From: CALKXV01 sp965228905 | GTDB taxonomy: Bacteria > Pseudomonadota > Alphaproteobacteria > Rhodobacterales > Rhodobacteraceae | Assembly: GCA_965228905.1 (NCBI GenBank) | Contig: CBDDII010000003.1 | Location: 744,001-808,000 of the forward strand | Direction: 5' to 3' | DNA: 64,000 nucleotides | Part shown: positions 18,868-26,535 of the stretch, one piece after another | Layout of the letters: each line of letters opens with the position of its first letter | Position numbering within the stretch: position 1 is the stretch's first letter | Position numbers and translations under genes: made by a program | Notes under the pieces: model-generated | What the model saw: the letters and a program-made list of their open reading frames with translations, nothing else | The model's database searches: none | What the model was told of the DNA's origin: nothing

Positions 18868-18893
18868 GGCCCCCGGACAAACAACCGGGGGCC
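18868..18893 (+). promoter_or_regulatory. perfect hairpin between dctP- and dctQ-type genes
   Basis: GGCCCCCGG (18868-18876) and CCGGGGGCC (18885-18893) form a perfect 9-base GC stem with an 8-base loop ACAAACAA. There is no T-run, so it is unlikely to be a full terminator. Such stems between binding-protein and membrane-subunit genes usually stabilise the upstream message, giving more periplasmic protein than membrane protein. Confidence 0.7.
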
Positions 18894-18921
18894 AGCGGCT
18901 CAGCCAGAGGATCGCAACCCA

Positions 18922-19434
18922 ATGATTACGGCAATCCGTCAGCTTATCGGCAAGATCAGCTTTGCCTTCGGCTGTCTTGCAGCCTTCATCCTGGTGCCGC
19001 TCATCTTTGCCTCGGTCTACGAGGTCGTCTCGCGCTATGCCTTTGGCCGCCCTACGATCTGGGCCTACGAAATTGGCTACATGGCCATGGGGGCGTCTTT
19101 CCTTCTGGCTGCGGCCTACACCCTGAAATGCAACGCCCATGTGCGGATCGACGTGCTGACGATGACATTGCCACGCCGCATGAAGGCGGCGCTGGATCTC
19201 TTCGGTTTCGTCGTCCTTTTCCTTCCGATCGGCATCTGGCTGGTATTCGGTCTCTACGAATACATGATCGAAGCCCACGAATGGCAGGAACGCACCGGCG
19301 AAAGCGCATGGAACCCGCTTGTCTGGCCCTACTACGCTGTCTTTGTCGTGGCCTTTACCGTGTTGGTTCTACAAGCCATCGCCGAAGCCTTGGGCCGCGT
19401 TCAGATCCTGCTTGGTCACGTGAAGGAAATCTGA
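18922..19434 (+). CDS. TRAP transporter small membrane subunit (DctQ family)
   Basis: The 170-residue protein has four hydrophobic segments and the DctQ-type pattern GRPTIWAYEIGYMAMG and HVRIDVLTMTLPRR. The ATG at 18922 is favoured over 18853 because it removes 23 residues encoded by the hairpin. The large subunit follows after 4 bases. Confidence 0.9.
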   Translation: MITAIRQLIGKISFAFGCLAAFILVPLIFASVYEVVSRYAFGRPTIWAYEIGYMAMGASFLLAAAYTLKCNAHVRIDVLTMTLPRRMKAALDLFGFVVLFLPIGIWLVFGLYEYMIEAHEWQERTGESAWNPLVWPYYAVFVVAFTVLVLQAIAEALGRVQILLGHVKEI

Positions 19435-19438
19435 CCCT

Positions 19439-20755
19439 ATGGAATATCTCTCGCTCTGGATGTTCCCGGTGCTGCTGCTTGTCTTGCTGACCGGGTTTCC
19501 AATCGCGCTGTCCCTGATGGGCGTTGCGGCTCTCTTCGGCTATCTCACATTCGGCGACGCAACCATTCACCAGTTCGTCGAAAAGGTCGACGAGGTGGCG
19601 GGCAACTTCGTTCTGGCCGCCGTACCCTTGTTTGTCTTCATGGGCACGATGCTGGAAAAATCGGGCATTGCCGAACGGCTGTTCGAGGCGGTGCACCTCT
19701 GGACCCGAAAACTGCCAGGAGGCCTGGCGCTTGGCACGGTCTTCATGTGCGTGATCTTCGCCGCCTCGACCGGTGTGATCGGCGCGACGGAAACTGTCGT
19801 CGGTCTTCTGGCGATCCCGGTGATGATGAAACACCAGTACAACAAAAGCCTGATCTCTGGCACGATCTGCGCGGGCGGTTCGCTTGGCACGATCATCCCG
19901 CCGTCGGTTGTGGTGATCCTGATGGGACCGATCGCGAACGTCTCGGTCGGGGATCTGTTCATGGGGATGGTCTTTCCGGGTCTTGCGATGGCGGGGCTCT
20001 ACCTGGTTTATATTTTCGTCCGTTGTCTGCTGCGCCCCGAAGACGGATCGCTTCAGGACATCGACGAAGTTCTGCCCACCAAGACGGAACGTCTCTGGAT
20101 CACCCTCACCGCCTTCGTTCCGGCGTCCCTGATGATTTTCGCCGTTCTCGGCTCGATCATGCTGGGCCTCGCTTCACCGACCGAAGCGGCGGCCATGGGG
20201 GCGGCGGGGTCGATACTGTTGGCGGCGGCCTATGGTTCGCTGAATCTCAGGACGCTCGGCACCGCGTTGATGAACACGGCGCGGATCACCTCGATGATCT
20301 TGATGATCCTCTTGGCAGGCTCGATGTTCTCGGGCGTCTTCGTCGGCGCGGGCGGCATGGGGCTGACCAGCGACCTGATCGAAGCAGCCAACCTCAGCCC
20401 GTGGGCAACGCTCGCCCTGTTCCTGGCAATCGTTTTCCTTGCGGGCTTCGCACTGGAATGGATCTCGATCCTGCTGATCTTTCTGCCCGTCTTCATCCCT
20501 GTCGTCATCCAGATGGGGTTTGATCCGGTCTGGTTCTGCATCTGCTTCCTGATCGTCATTCAGACCAGCTATCTGTCACCGCCCATGGCGCCCGCCGTCT
20601 TCTACCTGCGCGGCATCGCACCGAAAGAGATCACGCTGCCCGATATGTATCGCGGCGTCGTACCCTTCATGGCCTTGCAAGTGCTGACCCTCGGGATTGT
20701 CATGAGCTTCCCGCAACTGGTGCTGTGGTTGCCGGACAAGATGCTGGGGTTCTGA
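19439..20755 (+). CDS. TRAP transporter large membrane subunit (DctM family)
   Basis: A 438-residue multi-pass protein of the DctM/IT superfamily, starting MEYLSLWMFPVLLLVLL and containing the family segments GFPIALSLMGVAALFGYLTF, GGSLGTIIPPSVVVILMG and LGLASPTEAAAMGA. It couples solute uptake to the sodium gradient with the DctQ-type subunit. The gene ends 20 bases from the converging GntR gene. Confidence 0.94.
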   Translation: MEYLSLWMFPVLLLVLLTGFPIALSLMGVAALFGYLTFGDATIHQFVEKVDEVAGNFVLAAVPLFVFMGTMLEKSGIAERLFEAVHLWTRKLPGGLALGTVFMCVIFAASTGVIGATETVVGLLAIPVMMKHQYNKSLISGTICAGGSLGTIIPPSVVVILMGPIANVSVGDLFMGMVFPGLAMAGLYLVYIFVRCLLRPEDGSLQDIDEVLPTKTERLWITLTAFVPASLMIFAVLGSIMLGLASPTEAAAMGAAGSILLAAAYGSLNLRTLGTALMNTARITSMILMILLAGSMFSGVFVGAGGMGLTSDLIEAANLSPWATLALFLAIVFLAGFALEWISILLIFLPVFIPVVIQMGFDPVWFCICFLIVIQTSYLSPPMAPAVFYLRGIAPKEITLPDMYRGVVPFMALQVLTLGIVMSFPQLVLWLPDKMLGF

Positions 20756-20764
20756 AGCCTGACC

Positions 20765-20791
20765 CCCGCGCGGCTCAGATGGTCGCGCGGG
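20765..20791. terminator. stem-loop at the convergence of the TRAP operon and GntR gene
   Basis: CCCGCGCG (20765-20772) and CGCGCGGG (20784-20791) are perfect inverted arms around an 11-base loop. It overlaps the last codons of the GntR gene. No T-run is present on either strand, so termination would be weak or factor-assisted. Confidence 0.4.
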
Positions 20792-21458
20792 TGAATTCCT
20801 CGATATAGTCGTTCAATCGGTCCGAGGCGTCCCGCGCTGGCTGTTCTTCGCCCTCGGCAATCTTGCGGGCGACCTCGGCGTGAAGGCTCGCGCAGCGTTC
20901 AAGATCCAGCACTTCGCGGTAATGCTGGAACCAGAAACGCCGGGTCAGCCCCTGCATCCGGCGCATCGCACTTTCGGCAAATTCGTTGTGGCACGCGGCC
21001 AGAAGCGCCTGGTTGAACTCGCGGTCCAGACGCATGAAGGCCACGTCGTCGCGGTCGCGGGCCGAGGCGTCAAGCGCTTCGGCAAGATCCGCAAAGCGGC
21101 GGCGCTCGTCCGGCGTTGCCCGTTTGGCAGCCTTGCCAACGCAAAGACGCTCGACCTCGCGGCGCAATTCCAGCAGCAGCAACTGGCGCGAAAGATTGAT
21201 GTCGGACACCAGGATGCCGCGACGGGGCAACACCTGAACCAGACCCTCGCTTGACAGACGTTGCAAAGCTTCGCGCACGGGCGTGCGGCCAATGCCCAGA
21301 TCCTCGGCCAGTTGTACTTCCGACAAAACCTCACCGGGGGCGAGTTGCAGCGAAACGATCATCTCTTCGATCTGGCGATAGGCCCGGTCTGTCAGAGTTC
21401 CCTTCTCCGCACGCTTCTGTCCCGTCGGATCGGTCGCGGTGGTGTTGGTTTCCGCCAT
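20775..21458 (-). CDS. GntR-family transcriptional regulator, FCD subfamily
   Basis: From the ATG at 21458 the protein has 227 residues: an N-terminal winged helix with LAEDLGIGRTPVREALQRL (about residues 45-63) and a C-terminal FCD domain with the metal/ligand residues in FNQALLAACHN and SLHAEVARKI. The open frame to 21521 adds 21 residues of low value. It is the last gene of the hydroxylase-ADH-hydrolase operon and converges on the TRAP operon, so it may control either or both. Confidence 0.88.
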   Translation of the reverse strand: MAETNTTATDPTGQKRAEKGTLTDRAYRQIEEMIVSLQLAPGEVLSEVQLAEDLGIGRTPVREALQRLSSEGLVQVLPRRGILVSDINLSRQLLLLELRREVERLCVGKAAKRATPDERRRFADLAEALDASARDRDDVAFMRLDREFNQALLAACHNEFAESAMRRMQGLTRRFWFQHYREVLDLERCASLHAEVARKIAEGEEQPARDASDRLNDYIEEFTRATI

Positions 21459-21510
21459 TTCGGGCCTGTCTTTACAGTGTCTTGGGCTTTCGATCTTGGC
21501 CTGTCTGGGC

Positions 21511-21522
21511 CTTGTATTCAAG
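21511..21522. promoter_or_regulatory. candidate GntR operator upstream of the GntR gene
   Basis: CTTGTATTCAAG has inverted arms CTTG/CAAG and resembles the TTGTATACAA-type sites of FCD regulators with one change. It lies 53 bases before the GntR start, between the hydrolase stop and the GntR gene, consistent with autoregulation. Not found in the TRAP promoter by eye. Confidence 0.4.
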
Positions 21523-21551
21523 CTGTCGCGGACGCGCCGACACCAAATATT

Positions 21552-22385
21552 TCAGGGGTGATCAGACGCTGGACCGTCAATACAGGCGCTTGCGAAAGAA
21601 CGAAGCGACTGGGCAAGGATGCCCGGCGCATGAACCATCGGCATATGCCCGCAATCCTCCCAGATTTCCAACCGAGACAGCGCGATCCGTCCGGCCATCA
21701 ACCTTGCATGGCTGACCGGGCACTCTGGGTCCGCATCGCCGTGAAGGATCAGGCAAGGTAGTTTCAGGGCATTGATTTCAAGTCTGTAATCCGCACTCCG
21801 CGCCGCCATCCACGCCCCGGCCACCGCCACCGGATCTGCGGCTTCGGACAGTTTCAAACGTTCGGCCCGCAAACGCGCCTCTTCCGCGATCTCGTCGGCC
21901 GTTTCGCCCTTGAACCAGACAGCCTTGTCCGTTCCGATGGTCAACGGGCCGGGCGTGCCACTTACCAGCGCAAGGCCCGAAAGCCGACCGGTGCCGCGCT
22001 GTCGGATATAATCCAGCGCCACAAGGCTCCCCATGCTCCAGCCGACCAGAACGACAGGGCCGTCGAGGCCGTCAAGAACGCTGGCAAGGTCGCCCGAAAA
22101 ATCCTCCATCCGGTAGGCGCCGACGTCTTCCGGCACAGGCGATCCACCCCGACCGCGTAGGTTCGGCGCGATGGCACGCCGGTCCCGCCCAAGCTCCGGC
22201 AGGACGTTGCGCCAGATCGAAGCCGTGCCCTGAATGCCGTGGACAAGAACCACGGCTCCCGCACTGGAATCCCAACCCATGCCCGTGGCCAGACCGGTCA
22301 GCTCCCCGTCCTTCGTGGGAAAAATCGTATCCCTAGGGCCGAGCCGCCCCTTATCCGTCAAAGGTGATGACACTTCGGATCGCAT
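21552..22385 (-). CDS. alpha/beta hydrolase fold protein
   Basis: The 277-residue protein shows VLVHGIQGTASIW (oxyanion region), the nucleophile elbow GWSMGS, an acidic residue in LHGDADPECP and a C-terminal His in CGHMPMVHAP, the full triad of epoxide hydrolase/esterase-like enzymes. It overlaps the alcohol dehydrogenase gene upstream by 35 bases. Substrate unknown; the neighbours suggest oxidation and hydrolysis of an alcohol- or ester-containing compound. Confidence 0.82.
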   Translation of the reverse strand: MRSEVSSPLTDKGRLGPRDTIFPTKDGELTGLATGMGWDSSAGAVVLVHGIQGTASIWRNVLPELGRDRRAIAPNLRGRGGSPVPEDVGAYRMEDFSGDLASVLDGLDGPVVLVGWSMGSLVALDYIRQRGTGRLSGLALVSGTPGPLTIGTDKAVWFKGETADEIAEEARLRAERLKLSEAADPVAVAGAWMAARSADYRLEINALKLPCLILHGDADPECPVSHARLMAGRIALSRLEIWEDCGHMPMVHAPGILAQSLRSFASACIDGPASDHP

Positions 22386-23466
22386 CGCCCGCCTTCAGCG
22401 CGGCAAAGCCCTGGTTGATGTGGCCCAATGGGATATGCCCGGTGATGAGGCTGTCAAGGTCCAGCTTGCCGTCCAGGTAGGCGCGGCAAAGATAGGGAAA
22501 GTCGCGGCGCGGGCGCGTGTCGCCATAGCTGGAACGCCGTATGCGCTTTTCCTGCATCAGGGAACCCCAACGAAAGCCGACCTTGTCGTTCACGCCGGTC
22601 TTGCCCAGCCAGATGACCTGCCCGCCGGGCCGCACGGCCTCGACGCTCAACTGAAAAGCGCGTTCGTTTCCGGCGGACTCAAGCACCACGTCGACACCGC
22701 GCCCACCCGTCAACTCGCGTGCGAAATCTGCGGCGTCGCGGCTGGTTGGGTCGACCAGATCGGTCGCCCCCATATCGCCCGCCGCAAGCAACCGGCTGTC
22801 GCGCAAATCCACCGCGATGATACGTTCCGCACCGCCCAGCACCGCGCCCTGAACCGCCGCCAACCCGACCGCGCCGCAGCCGATCACCATCACGCTGTCG
22901 CCGGGGCGCACCTTGGCAACATTCAGTGCCGCACCAACGCCCGTCATGACGCCACATCCGATCAGTGCGGCGCGGTCAAAAGGCATGTCGCGCGGCACCG
23001 GAATGGCCTGTTGATCCTGAACCATGCAGTATTCGCTGAAACTGCCCAGGTACATCAACTGGTGCAAGTCGCCGCCACCGGCCAGTCGGGCACGGGGCTG
23101 GCCGTCAAAGGCAAAGCCCTTCGGCCCGTTCGAAAGATAGCTTTCGCAAAGGATCGGCAGGCTTTGGTCACAGTAAAAGCAATCGCCGCAATGGGGATTC
23201 CACGACAGGATAACGTGATCCCCGACCGCAACGCCTTTCGCATTCGGCCCAACAGCCTCGACCACACCGGCGGCCTCGTGTCCCAGAACGGCGGGCAGGG
23301 GCAGGGCCAGCCCGCCCTCGATCACCTCCAGATCGGTATGGCAAAGCCCGGCAGCCCGAATGCGCACCAGAACATCGCGATCCTGCGGTGCACCCAGTTC
23401 CACCTTCTCGATACGCATGTCTTCGTCTGCGCCGAACAGAACGGCGGCGTCAAACCTGGTTGTCAT
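22351..23466 (-). CDS. zinc-dependent alcohol dehydrogenase (class III/aryl-alcohol type)
   Basis: The 371-residue medium-chain dehydrogenase has catalytic zinc ligands in GLCHTDLEV and LGHEAAGVVE, a structural zinc site in PHCGDCFYCDQSLPILC and the NAD-binding loop GCGAVGLAAV. This pattern is typical of aryl-alcohol or S-(hydroxymethyl)glutathione-type dehydrogenases. The ATG at 23466 gives the family start; the open frame upstream adds 28 poorly matching residues. It lies 17 bases after the DUF6166 gene in the same operon. Confidence 0.88.
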   Translation of the reverse strand: MTTRFDAAVLFGADEDMRIEKVELGAPQDRDVLVRIRAAGLCHTDLEVIEGGLALPLPAVLGHEAAGVVEAVGPNAKGVAVGDHVILSWNPHCGDCFYCDQSLPILCESYLSNGPKGFAFDGQPRARLAGGGDLHQLMYLGSFSEYCMVQDQQAIPVPRDMPFDRAALIGCGVMTGVGAALNVAKVRPGDSVMVIGCGAVGLAAVQGAVLGGAERIIAVDLRDSRLLAAGDMGATDLVDPTSRDAADFARELTGGRGVDVVLESAGNERAFQLSVEAVRPGGQVIWLGKTGVNDKVGFRWGSLMQEKRIRRSSYGDTRPRRDFPYLCRAYLDGKLDLDSLITGHIPLGHINQGFAALKAGDAIRSVITFDG

Positions 23467-23483
23467 GGAGGGCTCCTGTCGCT

Positions 23484-23795
23484 TCAGGCCGTCTTCAGTG
23501 CCGAAATCTCGGCAATGATGGCGTCCAGATCGTTCGAATCCATCTCCCACTCATTGCCGAAATTGGCGATGTAGCGGTCCATGAAAACGGGGGCGAGCTC
23601 GGTGGCACGCAGGGCATCGCCCGTGTGATCGTAAAGCAGGGCAAAGGCCAGTTGCGTGGCCGCCTGTCCTTCAAAACCCCACTCAAATCCGGCATTCGTG
23701 AATTTCTTCACGGTCTGGTAATCGTCGAGGTCTTCGCCATTCACAGTCGCGACGATGCCGTCGATTGTGCGGTCTCCGTAATATGTCTTGGTCAT
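23484..23795 (-). CDS. DUF6166 family protein
   Basis: A 103-residue protein with TKTYYGDRTIDGIVATVNG at the N-terminus and FEWGFEGQAATQLAFALLYD in the middle, the pattern of DUF6166. No catalytic residues or membrane segments are evident. Function is unknown for the family. It overlaps the upstream small membrane gene by 4 bases (ATGA). Confidence 0.7.
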   Translation of the reverse strand: MTKTYYGDRTIDGIVATVNGEDLDDYQTVKKFTNAGFEWGFEGQAATQLAFALLYDHTGDALRATELAPVFMDRYIANFGNEWEMDSNDLDAIIAEISALKTA

Positions 23796-23983
23796 TTCGA
23801 CGTGCCACCCGGCTTGCCGCGCATCACTTCAGGAAAGATCCAGAGCGATCCGACGGCGAAAGGCCCAAGGAACGCCAGCGCCCATTGCGGGCCGACCTGT
23901 CCGAGGTGGCGCATGTAGAACCATCCGGCGAGCGCGGCGAGCGCCACCATGAGGGACAGTCCGATCTTGACGGTTGCAGGCAT
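23792..23983 (-). CDS. small two-segment membrane protein
   Basis: A 63-residue protein with two hydrophobic segments (about residues 5-23 and 33-50) and a short basic tail. A strong GGGAGG lies 8 bases before the ATG, and its stop overlaps the DUF6166 start, so it is a real operon member. I do not recognise the family. Confidence 0.7.
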   Translation of the reverse strand: MPATVKIGLSLMVALAALAGWFYMRHLGQVGPQWALAFLGPFAVGSLWIFPEVMRGKPGGTSK

Positions 23984-24015
23984 GGTTAATCCTCCCTTTT
24001 CCTGGAACCCGGCCC

Positions 24016-24387
24016 TCAGGCCAGTGCGGTCTGGGTTGCGATCACGGCAGAAAGGCCGATCAGAACGATGAACAGCCCCGACGGCCCGTCACGCCATTTC
24101 GAGGGCCAGATGTTGAACAGGCCCGGCGCGAAGAGAAACGCGAAACCGGCGGCAATCACCACGCTGGTCCAGCGCAATTGTTCGAAACCGAAACTGAAGG
24201 TTCCGAAAAGCGCAAGCGCCAGCAAAAGACAGTTCGCAATCACCAGCCCCAGCCCAAGCGGGCGCTTCAGCTCCGGTCGCGTGGCCAGGGGAAACGCCCC
24301 GGTCATCACGATCAGACCCAGAAAGGTGACAAAGGCAAAAAGTGCGAAAAGCGCCCAGACTGCGATATTCGGTTCAATGTATTCCAC
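24016..24387 (-). CDS. hypothetical membrane protein
   Basis: A 123-residue protein with four hydrophobic segments (about residues 8-30, 43-62, 72-90 and 103-120). The start codon is GTG at 24387, supported by AAAGGG seven bases upstream. It lies 32 bases before the small membrane gene and 59 bases after the hydroxylase gene. Family not recognised; possibly a partner of the membrane hydroxylase. Confidence 0.7.
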   Translation of the reverse strand: MEYIEPNIAVWALFALFAFVTFLGLIVMTGAFPLATRPELKRPLGLGLVIANCLLLALALFGTFSFGFEQLRWTSVVIAAGFAFLFAPGLFNIWPSKWRDGPSGLFIVLIGLSAVIATQTALA

Positions 24388-24446
24388 GTCGCTACCCTTT
24401 CGGTTGGTGCCGCCCGATAATTCGGGCGGCGATTGTTCTTTGCTGC

Positions 24447-25241
24447 CTACTCACCGGGAACGGCTGCGGCATCGTTTGTTGCGCGAACCCGCCCGCTGGC
24501 GGTCTTGCGCATGTCCGTGCGCAGGTGCCGTGTGGAATAGCCGTTGAACAGATGCCCGATCAGACCGCGATTGAGGTCCGACGTGCCGAACAGCCAGTCC
24601 ATGATCGGGAAGGTCAGGTTCATGTTCCGCTCCATCATCAACGATTGGTCATGGTGGGCCGTATGGTGCCGCCGGTTCGTGTTGATGAACGGGGCGTTGC
24701 GGACGAACCAGTTCTCCTCGACGTGGCAGCAAAAGTGCATGAACTCGTAGATTAGATAGATCGACGTCGTCGTCGTGATGAACAGCCACCCCACATTGGC
24801 CGTGAAGATATTGCCAAGAACGATGGCGCCGGGGATCGACATCAGCGTGAAGGCGGCCAGCGCATATGGCGGAAAGAAGGTCACCCGGTAATCGCGGTGG
24901 TCGGCAAAGCGCATTTCCACCTCGGTAAAGAACTGGTGATGCTGCAAGGTGTGCCGGTTATAGACGGCCCGCGCGATCGGGTTCTTCGATGGGCGGTGCA
25001 TCACAAAGCGGTGCAGCCACCACTCGAAGAAATTGCAGAACAGGAAGACGACGGGAATGGTCAGCCACTCCAGCGGCGTCACTTGGCTCACATTGGAAAT
25101 ATAGACGTAAAGCGCAGTGAAGCCGATCACCTGAATGATCAGGATATGCAGGTAACCGTTGTACCAACCCGCAACGCGCTGGCGATAGTTAGAGCGGTAC
25201 TGCCGCTGCCGTTCGGTCATCTGTGTGTCTTGTAATTCCAT
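24447..25241 (-). CDS. sterol desaturase/fatty acid hydroxylase superfamily protein
   Basis: The 264-residue membrane protein carries the histidine clusters of di-iron membrane hydroxylases: HRFVMH, HTLQHHQFF and HHTAHH, plus EFMHFCCHVEEN. Four hydrophobic segments fit the superfamily. GGAGG precedes the ATG at 25241. It heads the minus-strand operon that ends with the GntR gene. It likely hydroxylates a lipid or alkyl chain, with the alcohol dehydrogenase and hydrolase acting on products; this chain is inference. Confidence 0.85.
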   Translation of the reverse strand: MELQDTQMTERQRQYRSNYRQRVAGWYNGYLHILIIQVIGFTALYVYISNVSQVTPLEWLTIPVVFLFCNFFEWWLHRFVMHRPSKNPIARAVYNRHTLQHHQFFTEVEMRFADHRDYRVTFFPPYALAAFTLMSIPGAIVLGNIFTANVGWLFITTTTSIYLIYEFMHFCCHVEENWFVRNAPFINTNRRHHTAHHDQSLMMERNMNLTFPIMDWLFGTSDLNRGLIGHLFNGYSTRHLRTDMRKTASGRVRATNDAAAVPGE

Positions 25242-25299
25242 CGTAAGCCTCCGGGGATGCGAATCTATATTTGTGATATATCAGAAGTATGTTAGAAGC

Positions 25300-25331
25300 A
25301 AGGGCGGGCAAAACCCGGAAGACTCGCCCTT
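25300..25331. other. hairpin in the hydroxylase/methionine-synthase divergent gap
   Basis: AAGGGCG (25300-25306) pairs with CGCCCTT (25325-25331) around an 18-base loop that itself contains GGG and CCC. It lies 59 bases before the hydroxylase start (minus) and 152 bases before the methionine synthase start (plus). It may be part of a leader on either transcript. It does not match the SAH or SAM-II riboswitch patterns I know. Confidence 0.3.
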
Positions 25332-25383
25332 TGAATCACACCGGACCGCAGCGTGGTCTGCGCTGTCGAATACTGTCCAAAAC

Positions 25384-25398
25384 ATGAGCCATACTCAT
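25384..25398. promoter_or_regulatory. inverted repeat upstream of the methionine synthase genes
   Basis: ATGAG-CCATA-CTCAT is a perfect 5-base inverted repeat with a 5-base spacer, flanked by AAC and AATGTT that extend the symmetry imperfectly. It lies 84 bases before the homocysteine module start. A methionine-pathway regulator (for example SahR/SamR type) is possible, but I cannot match the site to a known motif. Confidence 0.3.
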
Positions 25399-25482
25399 AA
25401 TGTTCCCGACTAACATTCATTTCACCTCATATACCCTGGGCGCTATAACCTCTTAGTCTTTGAAACTCTGGATCCGACACGC

Positions 25483-26535
25483 ATGTTGAACTTCACCCTT
25501 CCCGAGCCGCCCGCGCTGGCATCGCTTCGCACGCTCGCCGCCGAGCGCATCCTGATCCTCGACGGGGCCATGGGGACGATGATCCAGACGCTTGGCATGA
25601 CCGAAGAGGATTTCACCGCCAGAGGCCACATCCACGGTCCCGGCTGTCGGCACCACTACACCCCGGACCAGCCCCAGCAGGGCAACAACGACCTTCTGGT
25701 TCTGACACAGCCCAAGGCGGTCGAAGAAATCCAGGTGCAATTCGCCTTGGCAGGGGCCGACATTCTGGAAACCAACACGTTCTCCTCGACGACCATCGCG
25801 CAGGCCGATTACGGGCTGGAAGCCGCCGTACATGATCTGAACGTCGCGGGCGCGCAGGTGGCCCGCCGCGCCGGCCAAAGGGCCGAAGCCGAAGATGGCC
25901 GCCCCCGTTTCGTGGCGGGTGCCGTCGGGCCGACCAACCGCACCGCCAGCATCAGTCCCGACGTGAACGATCCCGGCTATCGCGCGGTCAGCTTCGACGA
26001 CCTGCGCATCGCCTACGGCCAGCAGATCGACGGGCTGATCGAAGGCGGGGTCGACCTGATCCTGATCGAAACCATCTTCGATACGCTGAACGCCAAGGCC
26101 GCGATCTTTGCCGCCTTCGAAAGTTTCGCCCGCGCGGGCCAGCGCCTGCCGATCATGATCTCAGGCACGATCACCGATGCCTCGGGCCGCACCCTGTCGG
26201 GTCAGACGCCAACCGCTTTCTGGCATTCCGTCGCCCATGCCCGCCCTTTTTCCGTGGGCCTGAACTGCGCCCTAGGGGCAGAAGCCATGCGCCCCCACAT
26301 GGCCGAGATCGCAAGTGTGACAACCGCGCTCACCTGCGCCTACCCGAACGCGGGCCTGCCGAACGCCTTTGGCGCCTACGACGAAACGCCCGACCAGACC
26401 GCTGCCCAGGTGGGCGAGTTCGCGCGCGACGGCATCGTCAATATCGTCGGCGGTTGCTGCGGCACCACGCCCGACCACATCCGTGCCATCGCCGATGCCG
26501 TCGCCGATCACGCCCCCCGAAAGGTCGCCAGATGA
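25483..26535 (+). CDS. methionine synthase homocysteine-binding module / betaine-homocysteine methyltransferase-like
   Basis: The 350-residue protein is the S-methyltransferase (Pfam Hcy) domain. It begins with the family motif ILILDGAMGTMIQ; the zinc ligands are the Cys in LNCALGA (about 262) and the Cys pair in GGCCGTTPDH (about 325). Length equals the first module of E. coli MetH. It binds homocysteine and takes the methyl group, here from the cobalamin carried by the next gene product, whose start overlaps its stop (ATGA). Often annotated as betaine-homocysteine methyltransferase, but the coupling to the cobalamin half favours split MetH. Confidence 0.9.
   Translation: MLNFTLPEPPALASLRTLAAERILILDGAMGTMIQTLGMTEEDFTARGHIHGPGCRHHYTPDQPQQGNNDLLVLTQPKAVEEIQVQFALAGADILETNTFSSTTIAQADYGLEAAVHDLNVAGAQVARRAGQRAEAEDGRPRFVAGAVGPTNRTASISPDVNDPGYRAVSFDDLRIAYGQQIDGLIEGGVDLILIETIFDTLNAKAAIFAAFESFARAGQRLPIMISGTITDASGRTLSGQTPTAFWHSVAHARPFSVGLNCALGAEAMRPHMAEIASVTTALTCAYPNAGLPNAFGAYDETPDQTAAQVGEFARDGIVNIVGGCCGTTPDHIRAIADAVADHAPRKVAR

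Noticed and set aside
25242..25482. SAM or SAH riboswitch ahead of the methionine synthase genes
   Set aside because: I compared the leader by eye with the SAM-II, SAM/SAH and SAH riboswitch patterns and found no matching core; only a simple hairpin and an inverted repeat are present.
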